DNA of 64,000 nt from Sphagnum magellanicum (lineage: Eukaryota > Streptophyta > Sphagnopsida > Sphagnales > Sphagnaceae), in assembly GCA_021904315.1 (NCBI GenBank), contig CM038919.1, positions 7,068,001-7,132,000 of the forward strand, read 5' to 3'. The number at the start of each line of letters is the position of its first letter. The first letter of the stretch is position 1. Below the pieces are notes generated by a model. That model saw only the letters and a program-made list of their open reading frames with translations. It was not told the DNA's origin and ran no database searches. The position numbers and the translations under genes were made by a program. Below are positions 1 through 10,350 of the stretch, in pieces.

Positions 1-274
1 GCCCTTGAGCTCAGATGGATTTGCAACCGGGAGCTTGGCTGTCGAGGAAATCTGCTTATTACGTCGATGTTCTTCCTCAGCCTCAGATTCCGGACCCTCA
101 AAAGTTGCTGGTGGTGGTACTGTTCCAAGCTCAGGCAATATTCCAATCCTTCTTCTCTTCGGCTAATTCGGTACTAAGGCAAGTAGATCTCTCAAAGTCT
201 CAGAATTACGGACTTTTTTCTATTTTGGTTTCAATAGATGCAGCACTGTAGTAGCAGTCAGTGAATGCAAGGAG

Positions 275-400
275 TGGAATTTGGCAAAGCCTCGACAGTT
301 GCATAACTCTCATTGGGGAATGATGTGCCCTGTAGAAACACCTGAGGGCCAGGCCCTGGAGTCTTCAAGAATCTCATAGTGTTCTGGAATTCGGGAACCC
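275..400 (+). pseudogene. Fragment of RNA polymerase II second-largest subunit gene
   Basis: The frame starting at base 281 reads [14 protein letters not shown] and then [10 protein letters not shown]. This is the strongly conserved hybrid-binding block of eukaryotic RPB2 (NRPB2), which reads [14 protein letters not shown] and CPAETPEGQACGLVKNL in plants. A weak continuation (VFKNL) follows in a shifted frame near 371, and nothing flanking it can be read as polymerase. About 30 codons of a protein of roughly 1,200 residues remain, so this is a dead fragment. It lies about 1 kb from a CACTA-type terminus (ending at 1262), so it may have been carried by a transposon. Plastid rpoB is excluded because its equivalent block reads differently (HPSHYGRICPIDTPEG). 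Confidence 0.75.
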
Positions 401-682
401 AGACAAGGAAAAAGGGATAGCACTCAAGCCAGGCCATTGCGGACATTTTCTTCTTTGGCATCAATTGGTAGTCGAGGCCTGAAAAACACCTTTCTGTTGC
501 ACAATGCTCATTTGCTATTGTTGAACCTTGGAAAATGTTCCCACAATTTTGTAACTTTCCTTTTGGAATATGCAGTTCTTTGCCCTGTGCATGTGTTTCT
601 CAATGATTGTAGAGTTTTGTTGATCGATCTGTTGTTGATAGGCACTCTTGGCAATTCTAGATAGCACATTGAACAAAACAGA

Positions 683-850
683 TGAAAACCCTAAACCTTA
701 ACCCTAACCTTAACCATAACAGTGGGACCATGTGACACATGGCGATTCAAACTCTCAAAATATTAGTTGCATTTGCAACTACATTGTGTGGTCACTAGGT
801 TGCCACATGGCATGATCCTAATAATTAAACTCTATAACCCTAACCCTAAT
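683..850 (+). repeat. Short interstitial telomere-like tracts
   Basis: Imperfect CCCTAAA/CCTTAA units lie at about 683-720 and again at about 832-850. They match the plant telomere repeat in short, degenerate runs. They are too few to mark a chromosome end. Confidence 0.5.
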
Positions 851-1039
851 TTGTGCCACGTGTATGATGACATAGCCTTAAACCCAACACGTGTCCGCAC
901 CCCAACGGCTATGACTTGGACGGTCTAGATTAATCAAAGTAATTTTTAAAACTAAATATTTAATTACAAAATAAAAGTACACGGGTTGGCATACAATTGG
1001 GTTAGTTAATTAACATGTAATGCAGTGTGAACGTAACCC

Positions 1040-1262
1040 CTATAGTTGCATGTAGTCGCACGACCAACTACTAGTATAGAGTATGGGTGGATGAAATCGT
1101 ATAACCCAACCATATGTACTTGTATTATACAACTGTCGCATGCAACTGCAATTTTCATGCAACTTGTTTTAGGCAACTGGGCGAATTTCCAGTTGCATGT
1201 GTCGCATGCAACTAAAAACTAGTTGCATAAGACAGTTGCAAAATGCCAAATTTCTAGTAGTG
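1040..1262. mobile_element. CACTA (EnSpm)-type terminus with subterminal repeats
   Basis: Read on the minus strand from 1262, the sequence begins CACTACTAGAAATTTGGC, a typical plant CACTA terminal inverted repeat. It is followed inward by many direct and inverted GTTGCATGCGAC/AGTTGCAT words (about 1100-1240), as expected for subterminal repeats. The candidate 3-bp target site is TAT at 1263-1265. The matching opposite end is not in the window, so the element runs off the left edge or is truncated. No transposase is visible. Confidence 0.6.
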
Positions 1263-1329
1263 TATATACAAAACTAGTATAAAATTAAAAACATAACTTT
1301 AAAGTTGTAAACCCATATAAACAAACCCA

Positions 1330-4300
1330 AAAACGATGGCAAACATACATAAGACCTACTTTGTCATCCCATAATATTGTTGCTCCTCCTTCCATGCACG
1401 AATTGAAGTGTAAAATGGGAATGTTTCCAGGGAGTGAAATTCTTGGGCATACATGTGAACAATTAGATCCAAATGTGAAGTAAGCCAATTCCAAAGCTTT
1501 GATTTCACAAAGGCAAGGTTGGAGAGCATTCATTCATCCTCCACACTTCCCAACACCACCACCATGCAAAGACACACCAATTTAAACCATTCATAAATGT
1601 TTTGCTTCAAAATCCCACTTGTTCCAACCTTCTCCCACAATCTTGACATTGGGTTGCAATCATGTAGGGGTTGCATGGTAGCGTGAAAATGGTTTTACAT
1701 TGTTAACTTGAAAAATGAAGATTGTTGATCAAGGATTTGAGGGTTTAACAACGGCCCAACAAACATCCTAGATGTCCCCAAGCTCTTCGAGTGCTCGAAG
1801 TGTGCTTAAAAAAGGGCCATGTCCCTTGAAAAATGGTCTTAGCTTTTGGAGCAAGCCAATATTAAAGGTAAATCACCCTAATTGCATTCAACAACTCTTA
1901 TGTTGGAAATCACTTTTCCAATTCAATAATCAATCCTACTACAACAAAACAACATTGTTCTTTCATGGAAATAACAATCTCAACCTAAGCTTCCTTGGAA
2001 ACAAGACTAATAGCACATGTGGTCCGATTGGTGACATGCAACATATATAATTTGTCGCCAATGAAAAAGGCAACATATTCAACTTGAGATGTAGGCTCTT
2101 TCCACCATGTCAAGCACAACTTATCATTGATGTGCTCAAATAGCTTAAGGAAAAGGCTAAAATGCTTGGGGGAAATCTTGGTATCATTTCTTAAGGAAAA
2201 GGTTTGATTCACAAAACTTGAAAGTAGCCACAAAATCGCAAATGAATGTATCGCATATGTCGCAACCCCACTTTGGCCAAGTGTGCGGGTGAAGCCCAAC
2301 ACTTGGAAAAGTTGGAGATTTGGAGTCCTCCGGTTCTCCCGAATGTTCAGAGATCGACAACAAGGCCCAAAACACCTCGCATTGAAGCATTCTTGGTGTC
2401 ATTGGAAAGGTCTTCAAATGCAAATATCGAAAATGGCCTCGCATTGGCCATTCGGACATCTGCAGCCCAAGTTATGGGCAAAAGAAGGGCCGGGAGTCAA
2501 ACTGGCAGTTTGACTCCCGACCACTAAAAGTCGGGAATCGACCTCTTCCCGACGTTGCCTTGAAGATTGCAACACGGCGTTCGAAAGCTCTTGACGAGAG
2601 CTACAACTTTGATTTAGGACTCGTCCCGATCCGAGCTTGGGGCGAGGAGTTATGGCAGCTCAAAGTTTCGGGAGTCCAGCCGGGACACTTTCGGGACTCC
2701 ATTTCGGGAGTCCCAACAAAATGTGCCATTCGGATGTAGCCTCCGCGACCAGCCGCAGAGAATACTATAGGGAGTAAGGTGGTGGCTTACTCCCGAGTCT
2801 GGGCCGTGGTGAGTCTTGTGTGTCCAAGTGCCCGTGACAAATCCTAACACCCAAAGGTGTCCCAAATGCTAAACTAACCCTTTTTGGTGGGTTTTTGGAT
2901 GCAGATTCACACGAGATAAACTAGTCCCTCTTCCTAGTCTAATCCCTAGGCTCCCAACTCGACCCTCTACCCCTTTTTAGAGTTGGAAGTTGGGAGCGTG
3001 CTATTAAGTCACAATTTCCGCAACTTGACTTTGTGAAACCCTCAAGTGGGTTTCACCCCGTGACTTGGGAGCGCGTCAGCATCCTTGTGCAAACTTGGAT
3101 AACCCTTGCACCACTTTTAATAAGGGCAAGACACAAGTAAGATCGAACAAGCTTTTGGCACTACACAAAAGTTCATAATTGATTCTTGCAATCACAATAA
3201 TTGTAGAGTCTTTAGCCATCTTCACAATTAATGGCTTGTACTATTGTAAAACACACTTTGAGGGTGATAACATAGAAATCTAGCAAGTTTTGATATTTTT
3301 CAGAATCTTGTTACCCTTGCTTTCAAGGATTTCTGCTAACTTAGTAGTTTCAAGGTGGTGTTTTGGGCTATGAACAAATTAATTATACATAGACACCAAC
3401 AAACTCTCAATCTTTAGCACCAAGTTCAAAGCATTTAGTGTCTAAATAAATATATTTGTGTGATGTGCCATGCAATGCACACCACTCACAAATGGGGCAT
3501 GTTTTTGCATAATTTGGGCTATGACACCATTCTTCACACCCTGGGAAACAATAATTCCATTAGTCCCAAAACAAACAAGGAAAATTGCTCCATTTACCAC
3601 ACGTTGCAAGTTTAGCAAAATTGGGACCCTTTTCCATTCTTCTGTCACATACACATGAATAAACAACCATGATTGGTTGTTGATGGTTGTGACCTCATCA
3701 CAACTCATAGAAATAAATTAAGACTTTTGCACATTAACTTTTGTGGCCCACAAGACAACATTATGCATTACTTTTGGGTGCAAACGGGATAACACGAGCC
3801 TCACCTGCCTACTTTTGGGATTACTTTTGGTGGAATATTTTTTAGAGTATATTTTTAAAAATCTTCAAAATTCCTTTAAAATATTTATAAATTTTTTAAT
3901 ATTATTATGTCAAGGTTTATGTAAAATATTTCAAAATATATAATTGTCAAAAGTTTTGAAGTCTATTTATAAGTCCTTTTAATGCTAAAAAACACACATT
4001 ACAGTGTTTAATGAGTGTTTTTGAGAGCTTATTATTCATAAGATATTTTTCAAATTAATTCAAATGTTCTAATGATATATTATGAACCTTAATATATAAA
4101 AAAATCTTATACTTTCAATACCAAATTAAATTACCACTTTTAAACATGAAAAATTAAACATTGGTTACACTTGTTGTGCTCATGTTAATGTGACTAGACC
4201 TTTCTACCATGGTGTAGTTGGTGGAATCGGACTAGTGTTTGTGGGGACAACCTTGTTTAAGAAGATGCCAAATTGGATGTATTTTTTTTCCCTCTCTGCC

Positions 4301-4640
4301 TTGCCCCCATTTTCAAGTTGAATAGCAACCATGTCTAAACCTTTAGCAGCAAACAACTTTTCATTTTTCACATGTGAATTAGTAGGACAAATAGAATATT
4401 TCCTTACATCAACTAGTCCAAGTCTAACAATTGTGCATTTTTGCAACCCTAAGTGTTTGATCAAAGAGTCCAATTTTGACACCAATAGTTTATCATTACC
4501 TTTTACTTTAGAACAAACCTGACATTTGACCATGCACATCTTCCCATCCTCTCCAAAAATTGGTTCAAACCAACAAAACCTTGCTACCCATCACTCTTGA
4601 TAAACCTTATTTAGTTCCCATTCACTTTTCTTTTTCTTCT
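1330..4640 (-). mobile_element. Decayed hAT-superfamily transposon, transposase on minus strand
   Basis: Pieces of one transposase occur in order on the minus strand. At 4620-4204 there is an N-terminal zinc-binding part (WFEPIFGEDGK, then VKCQVCSKV with a downstream HLG). At 3708-3090 there is the catalytic core typical of the DUF4371-like plant hAT family (SCDEVTTINNQSW, GVHCMAHHTNIF, then KGNKILKNIKT and SKFAQG). At 2257-2000 lies the continuation (CDTFICDFVATFKFCE, EYVAFF). At 1640-1330 lies the C-terminal dimerisation region (LGSVEDE, LSNLAFVKSKLWNWL). The last carries an in-frame TGA where the family has arginine (DERMFS). Stops and frame shifts occur throughout, so it is inactive. A solo LTR (2258-3078) is inserted between SKFAQG and CDTFICDF. 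I did not find terminal inverted repeats. The 1640-2000 stretch is poorly readable. Confidence 0.8.
2258..3078 (+). mobile_element. Solo LTR of an LTR retrotransposon (copy 1), nested in the hAT element
   Basis: The 821-bp element starts TGTCGCAACCC, ends GCGCGTCA, and is flanked by GCATA (2253-2257) and GCATC (3079-3083), a 5-bp target duplication with one difference. TG...CA ends, 5-bp duplication and a homologous second copy at 6742-7655 fit a solo LTR. No internal retroelement genes are present. hAT homology continues on both sides, so the insertion is younger than the hAT copy. It contains a 29-nt palindrome at 2491-2519. Gypsy or Copia cannot be decided from the LTR alone. Confidence 0.75.
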
Positions 4641-6741
4641 TCTTTTTTGGTTCACTAGGACTAGCTTCTAGTGGATTTATAGACTAGGGAAGGTCTTCAT
4701 TCACTAAAATGTTTTTACCTTTATAAAAAATGGATGACTGAGGTGCGGTTTGAAAAGGGGTTTCAAGAGGAACATCATATGACAAAGGTGTAATTTGAGA
4801 TGCATCTTAAACAAGAACATCAATTTGACCAAGTGATAGACTAACATATGATGATAGTGATAATGTTGGTGTCTACAAGGGGTTCAGGGTTTGCAGAAGC
4901 AAAGAAAAAAAAACAAATTTTGAGATTTGGCGGTGGTTTCAAAGGCGCCATCACCACAAACATGGGTTTGGTTCACTTGAACAAAAAACCACAAAATGGT
5001 TTGGAAACACTAGGCAAGGGATAGAGAGGGAAATGAAAATTGATGTTAATAACTACCTTGGGGTTTGAGTTCAATCGAAACTAGTATGCATTGAAAAGCA
5101 ACACACCTAAACCCTTGAGCTCCAACAACATGTCATTTCATTTCACACACCTCATTTCATCTCCCTTCACTACACAAACCCTTGCAACTTTGACATTTGG
5201 CAACAAAGTTTCAAACCATAATAACTACACAATAAAAACATTTCAACATTGCACACAATGTCCAAAACAAAACATGCAAAAAAACATGTAGAATGTAAAG
5301 TCTTACTCTAATGTTGAGCCACAACAAGATTACATAGAAACCAAAACAAATTGAAAATACAACAAACACCAAAATCAAAGTTGATGGAGGCAATTATGTA
5401 CTTCAAGGTGTTTTATGAGACCTTAACTCCTTTGTGTGTTGCCACTTCCTGGTATTCTCTTTTTCACAATTGGAATACAAGAAAAAAATCATAGAAAATG
5501 AAAACCAATCAACATTATGTTTTCTTATTTACTTAAAAATTATGTTTGGACATTGTCGTTGCAACTTCCACAACTCCATGAAAGTAAGAAATCAAATAGA
5601 CCTTGCACTTGATGCACACACAAGTTGATTCAACAACAGTTCAACTTTCAAATTCTAAAACAATTTGCACCACAATTGCCATAATTAATGAGAACACAAG
5701 TTAATTACTATAACTTTCATGTTCATGCCATTTAGTGTTGCACTTGCATTCTAAAACAAAACATGATTATCAAAACCTTCATAATCCATTTTTCACAACT
5801 TGTGGGATTTGTTATTGAATGCCAAACATATTAATTTCTAAACCTAAACTTTTAATGACCAAAATTTCATCCTACAATAGCTATGAGCATATAAAGTTGA
5901 AGTTCCATCTTGTAGGTGATTTACAAATCTAATCTTATAATACAAGCGACGATAGCAAAACACTTCAACTAGGTGGTGGCACGACTGAAAGTGACAAGAA
6001 GGGGGTAAGGTGGCATCCAATGGTCACTTCACTTCAATAGTGATGACAACAAATCTTGTTCATCAATCTTTTGGATAGCTACAACCAAGTTGTTCATCAT
6101 CAATTCCTTTCAAAAAATTTCGCTCTAATTCCTAAAAGGCCTTTGCAAAGGAGTTTTTTTTGTCACCAATTGACGAAATTTCGCCACAAAAAAAAACACT
6201 ATTCACAACACTAGTTATAACATGAAACCTATGTGCCCTATTGCTTGATTGCCCAAATGTCATAACCTTGTTTCCATGTTGGTGGGAGTGCATGGGAATG
6301 GTGGAGATTCATAACCTATGCCTATTGAGAAGGGAGTGAATGCATGCTTGGTGCCTTTTAACCACAATTATGTTTAATAACCAATTTGATTTATTGTGTT
6401 ATTAAACATAGTCTCACCTTGCCTTAGTCACCTTTGAATTCATGTTTGATTACATTTGGTAACCCTGTAATCTTTGCTAGTTGCCTAGTCCATTAAACAC
6501 TTTTAAATTTTAGGCTTTGTTATTTGAAACACCTTCTGAAGCAAAATGGACAGGCTTGTGTCAAATGCAAATCCCTGGATTTGTTCATCAGTATGAAGAC
6601 CAAAGAGTTTTGCAAGTGTTTGTTGACAAAGATATTGAAATATGTAATTGGAAATCATGAGGAGGTGGGAAAAGCTAAAAAACTAAATAGAAAAATAAGG
6701 AAAAGAAAATTTAAAATGCTTTAAGTTGGATAGGTTTCTTG
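4641..6741. other. AT-rich stretch without recognisable gene
   Basis: This probably holds the 5' end of the hAT element followed by intergenic DNA. Open frames here are short and match nothing I recognise. No terminal repeats were found by eye. Confidence 0.5.
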
Positions 6742-7655
6742 TGTCGCAACCCTAGCCTTGGGTTCGCAACCAAAGTAAGGGCTTGCGAAGGTGCAGGCCA
6801 AGAATGAAGCATGGGAGTCACATTTCATATTCCTGGGAGTGCAGGAGAGTGTAAGGGAATGAACCCCCACACTCCCAAGTGAACTCCTTCATTGGGAATT
6901 GAAGTTTCGATGGACTCCCAAATCTTCAAAATGTAATCGCAGGGGTCAAAATTCATTCAATTAAGAATTTCCTTATATCATTGAAAATCTTTTGGAACGT
7001 AGATGTTTAAAATGGGCTCGCATGACCCATTTGAGTAATTAAAACATAAGTTATGGCAAAAAGAAAAGTCGAGAGTCAAATTGCCAATTTGACTCTCGAC
7101 CACTAAAAGTCGGGATTGCTCTGACTTTCTTGTGTGAAGGAGACGTGCCACATACCGTTGGAAAGATCTTGACGAGTTTACAACTTTGCTTTAAACTTCA
7201 TCTCGATCGGAGGTCTATACAAAAAGTTATGGGCCTCCAAAGTTGTGAGAGTCCTAATTTTGAGAATTTCGGGACTCCAACTTGGGAGTCACAAGACAAA
7301 ATGACATTTGGGTGTTGGCCCCGTGACCATGCATAGAAAATACTATAAGGGGGAAGGTGGTGGCTTCCCCCAAGTTCGGGTCGTGGTGAATTTTGTGAGT
7401 TTGTGATTGCCCGTGGTTCATCCATGCACCAAAAGTGTTCCAACTATGCATTAACCAACCTGTTGTTTGGTTTGTGCAGGTCCATGTGAGTAATTGAATT
7501 ACTTGTCACTTTTCTTAGTCCCCATCCCGGAGTTCCAGCACGCCCTTCTACCCTCAAAGTGTTATGAGCCAAGGATCGTGCCCCAACTTTATCCTTTTGT
7601 TGTTTTCACATTTAGACTCGTAATGGAGTCTACCAAGGAGTTTGGGGGTGCATCA
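6742..7655 (+). mobile_element. Solo LTR of the same retrotransposon family (copy 2)
   Basis: The 914-bp element begins TGTCGCAACCC, ends GGTGCATCA, and is bounded by a perfect 5-bp duplication TCTTG (6737-6741 and 7656-7660). It aligns along its length with copy 1: shared blocks include the AGTTATGG word, the 29-nt palindrome (here 7070-7098), ATACTATAGGG/ATACTATAAGG and GGTGGTGGCTT. The two copies have diverged clearly, so the family is old or has subfamilies. The perfect duplication suggests this copy is younger or better kept than copy 1. No internal coding region remains. Confidence 0.8.
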
Positions 7656-7660
7656 TCTTG

Positions 7661-8770
7661 TGACTGATTAAGATAAGAGGATTTGGAACCCCTCTTAATA
7701 TTGAACAATTCCTTGAACCATTTGCAGGGTAATTTTTAACATTTTAAATCAAGTTTGAATGTTGAACATTGTGCTAATCAATAATCATGGTCAAATTTAC
7801 ATTGAGTTTAGGCCTACACATTCATAGTCCATCGCTACGTTAGTCCCATAACAAAGTGCTAAAACATGCAAGGCTTTTGAACAATCTTATGTTGCAAAAA
7901 CTCCAAATACCCATAAATAAATTTTTCTTTAAGCTTCATGGATCCTGGCAAAATATTGTGTGACCATACAAAACTAGGAACTATATATTGAACTTGATAT
8001 GATTGAGTTGTGATTTGTGTCGCACAACTTCTTATTACAAACTCAAAATTATTAGATTCTAGGAGATGTAATTATAATTGGAACTTAAATTCATGTAATT
8101 GTAGCTAATTTATTGTTGGCTAGGATCTTACAATCATGAGTGAGGTGTAGGTGAGAATTGCCTAAGTGACCCAACCCTCATGATTACACTAGTTCCATTT
8201 TAGATGTACTAATGTTCATCCAATTACTAAACTTGGTGTAGTCACAGAGGTTGAGTCACAATTTTTTTTTCGCTTGCCCTTCAAGAAATTTGTTTTTTCA
8301 CTCATGGACCCACCTTGCTCACCCAACTAACCTGTTCAAAAAAAAAATTCCCACCTACCTTACTCCTCTACTTTTGTTAGGGATTTTTTTTCAAAACTCT
8401 CTTTCTTTTTCTTGTCATTATCATTGCTGTAATGGTGCCATTGCTTGTTGCCATCATTGATGTTGAGAGAAGAACTAGGAGTTGCTATAAGAAGACACCA
8501 AAGCAAGTATGTCTTCTACATTTTTTTTCTACACTACTAGGTTTTTTTGCATTTTCAATTTGGGTTTAGGTTTATGAGACCTTTGTTTTGTTTACTTTTA
8601 GAGTTCATTAGTGAGGCAAAGGAGAACTTGCTGGAGTGACCATGTTTGCTAAAATGACAATGTTTGCTGGAGCAATTATTATTAGAGCACAATACCGATC
8701 ATGTTTGTTGGAGTGCATGTACATTTTTTTCCTAGGATATTTTTACTAGTGTGTATTTTGCTACACTTGT
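7661..8770. other. AT-rich non-coding stretch
   Basis: No gene, RNA or element ends recognised. The last 250 bases are rich in homopolymer T runs and lead into the 62-bp array. Confidence 0.5.
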
Positions 8771-9760
8771 AGAAGATGACAATGAACTAGCTCCTCATCT
8801 TTTGATTTCTTTTGTGTCTCGATCGATGCTTTCTTTTGTCTTCTTATGTCCATTGCTTGTAGACAATGACAATGAGTCGAGGGCTCATTGTCATCAATAT
8901 TTTTTTTCAATACCTGCAGAAGATGATGATGAGCTCACACTTGTTGTCATCTTTTTTTTTGTTTTGTTTTTGTGTGCCTAGAGAAAATGACAATGAACCA
9001 ATGTTCATTGTTGTTTTTTTTTGTTTTCTTTTTGTGCACCTAGAGAAGATGATGATGAGTAGGTTCATTGTCATCTTTTTTTGTTTTCTTTATGTGCACC
9101 CAGAAAAGACAACGATAAGTTGGCATTTGTCGTTGTTTTTTTAATTTTCTTTCTATGCACCCAAAGAAGACAACAACAAATTGGCACTCATCATTGTCTT
9201 TTTTTCTTTTATTTTTGTCCACTTAAAGAAGACAATGACAAGTCAATGCTCATCATCGTCTCTTTTTCTTTGGTTTGTGTGCACTCAAGGAAGATGACGA
9301 CGAGCCAGCTCTTCATTGTCATCTTTTTTGTTTTGTTTTTGTGCACCCAGAGAAGATGACAATGAGCTAACGTTCGTCATTGTCTTTTTTTGTTTCATTT
9401 TTGTGGACCTAGAAATGACTATGACGAGCCAATGCTTGTCAATGTCTTTTTTTCTTTTGTTTCTATGCACCTAGAGAAGATGATGACAAGTGCTAGTTCA
9501 TTGTCATCTTTTATTCTTTTGTTTTTGTGCAACTGGAGAAGATGATGATGAACTAGCTCATTGTCGTCTTTTTTGTTTTGTTTCTGTGCACCTAGAAAAG
9601 ATGATGACGAGTTGTCAAAATTCATCATCATCTATGTTTTTTTGTTGTGTCGTAGAAGATGATGATGAGCCAACCAAGCTTGTCATCATCTTTTCTTTGG
9701 TTGTGTTGAAGCAGAAGATGACAATGAGTTGGCTAGGCTTGTTGTCGTTTTTTGTTGTTG
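8771..9760. repeat. Minisatellite of 16 units, period about 62 bp, each unit containing an inverted repeat
   Basis: Units start near 8771, 8860, 8918, 8981, 9042, 9101, 9162, 9224, 9287, 9349, 9411, 9473, 9535, 9593, 9653 and 9713. Each has the plan AGAAGATGAYRATGAGC, a short loop, a complementary TCATYRTCATCTT, then a T-rich spacer with GTGCACCTAGAG. Because 62 is not a multiple of three, open frames through the array jump between frames and are not evidence of a gene. Units are diverged (visibly well below 90 percent identity in places), so the array is not recent. Confidence 0.85.
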
Positions 9761-9769
9761 TTGAACAAG

Positions 9770-10350
9770 TAGGTGACACGTGTCAAGTTAATAATCCATA
9801 TAATTTAAAAATATTTTGTAATGTAAAATAATGTAAAATAATTTAAAATAATCAATATAATTATTATAAATAAGTAATTATCATAAAAATTAATTTTGAT
9901 TAAATGTAGAATAATTAATATAAGTAATTATTGAAGTATAATAATATATTTTATATTAATTTAAAACTAATTATAATGGAAAAATGAACTATAAAAATTA
10001 TAATATAACATTAATTAATTTTAATAAAAAAATTATTTTAGTTATTTAAAAAAGGTTCAATGATTTTATTTTTTCCTTTGAAGGTCTTTTAGTTTTTCTA
10101 AAAAAAAATTGGAATTTTGTTTTAGGATGGTTGCTCAAAGGAAATGTGCATGAAAGGCATGAAAGGTGTCAAATACAAATGAAAAACAAGTGGTGCCAAA
10201 TGAAATGAAAATAATTGTTGTATATGTAACCTCGTCTTCTCAAGGTATGTTATGAGAGGTGCATTCTGAATTTGCATATGGCCCCATCAAAACCCATCTT
10301 TACTTTCCATGCAAGAATAAGGATGGGTTTTTTTTGTCAATTTTTTTCGT
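9770..10350. other. Very AT-rich non-coding DNA
   Basis: Dominated by AATTAATATAA-like low-complexity sequence. No feature recognised. Confidence 0.6.

Noticed and set aside
281-370. Plastid rpoB insertion (NUPT)
   Set aside because: The residues match nuclear RPB2, not plastid rpoB, in the conserved block.
683-850. Chromosome end or telomere junction
   Set aside because: Only short degenerate units, with ordinary sequence on both sides.
8771-9760. Resemblance of regular hairpin repeats to a CRISPR array
   Set aside because: Units are contiguous and diverged with no unique spacers, and the genome is a plant nuclear one.
8751-9831. Several open frames through the 62-bp array
   Set aside because: The period is not a multiple of three and the frames swap between units and strands; this is repeat DNA.
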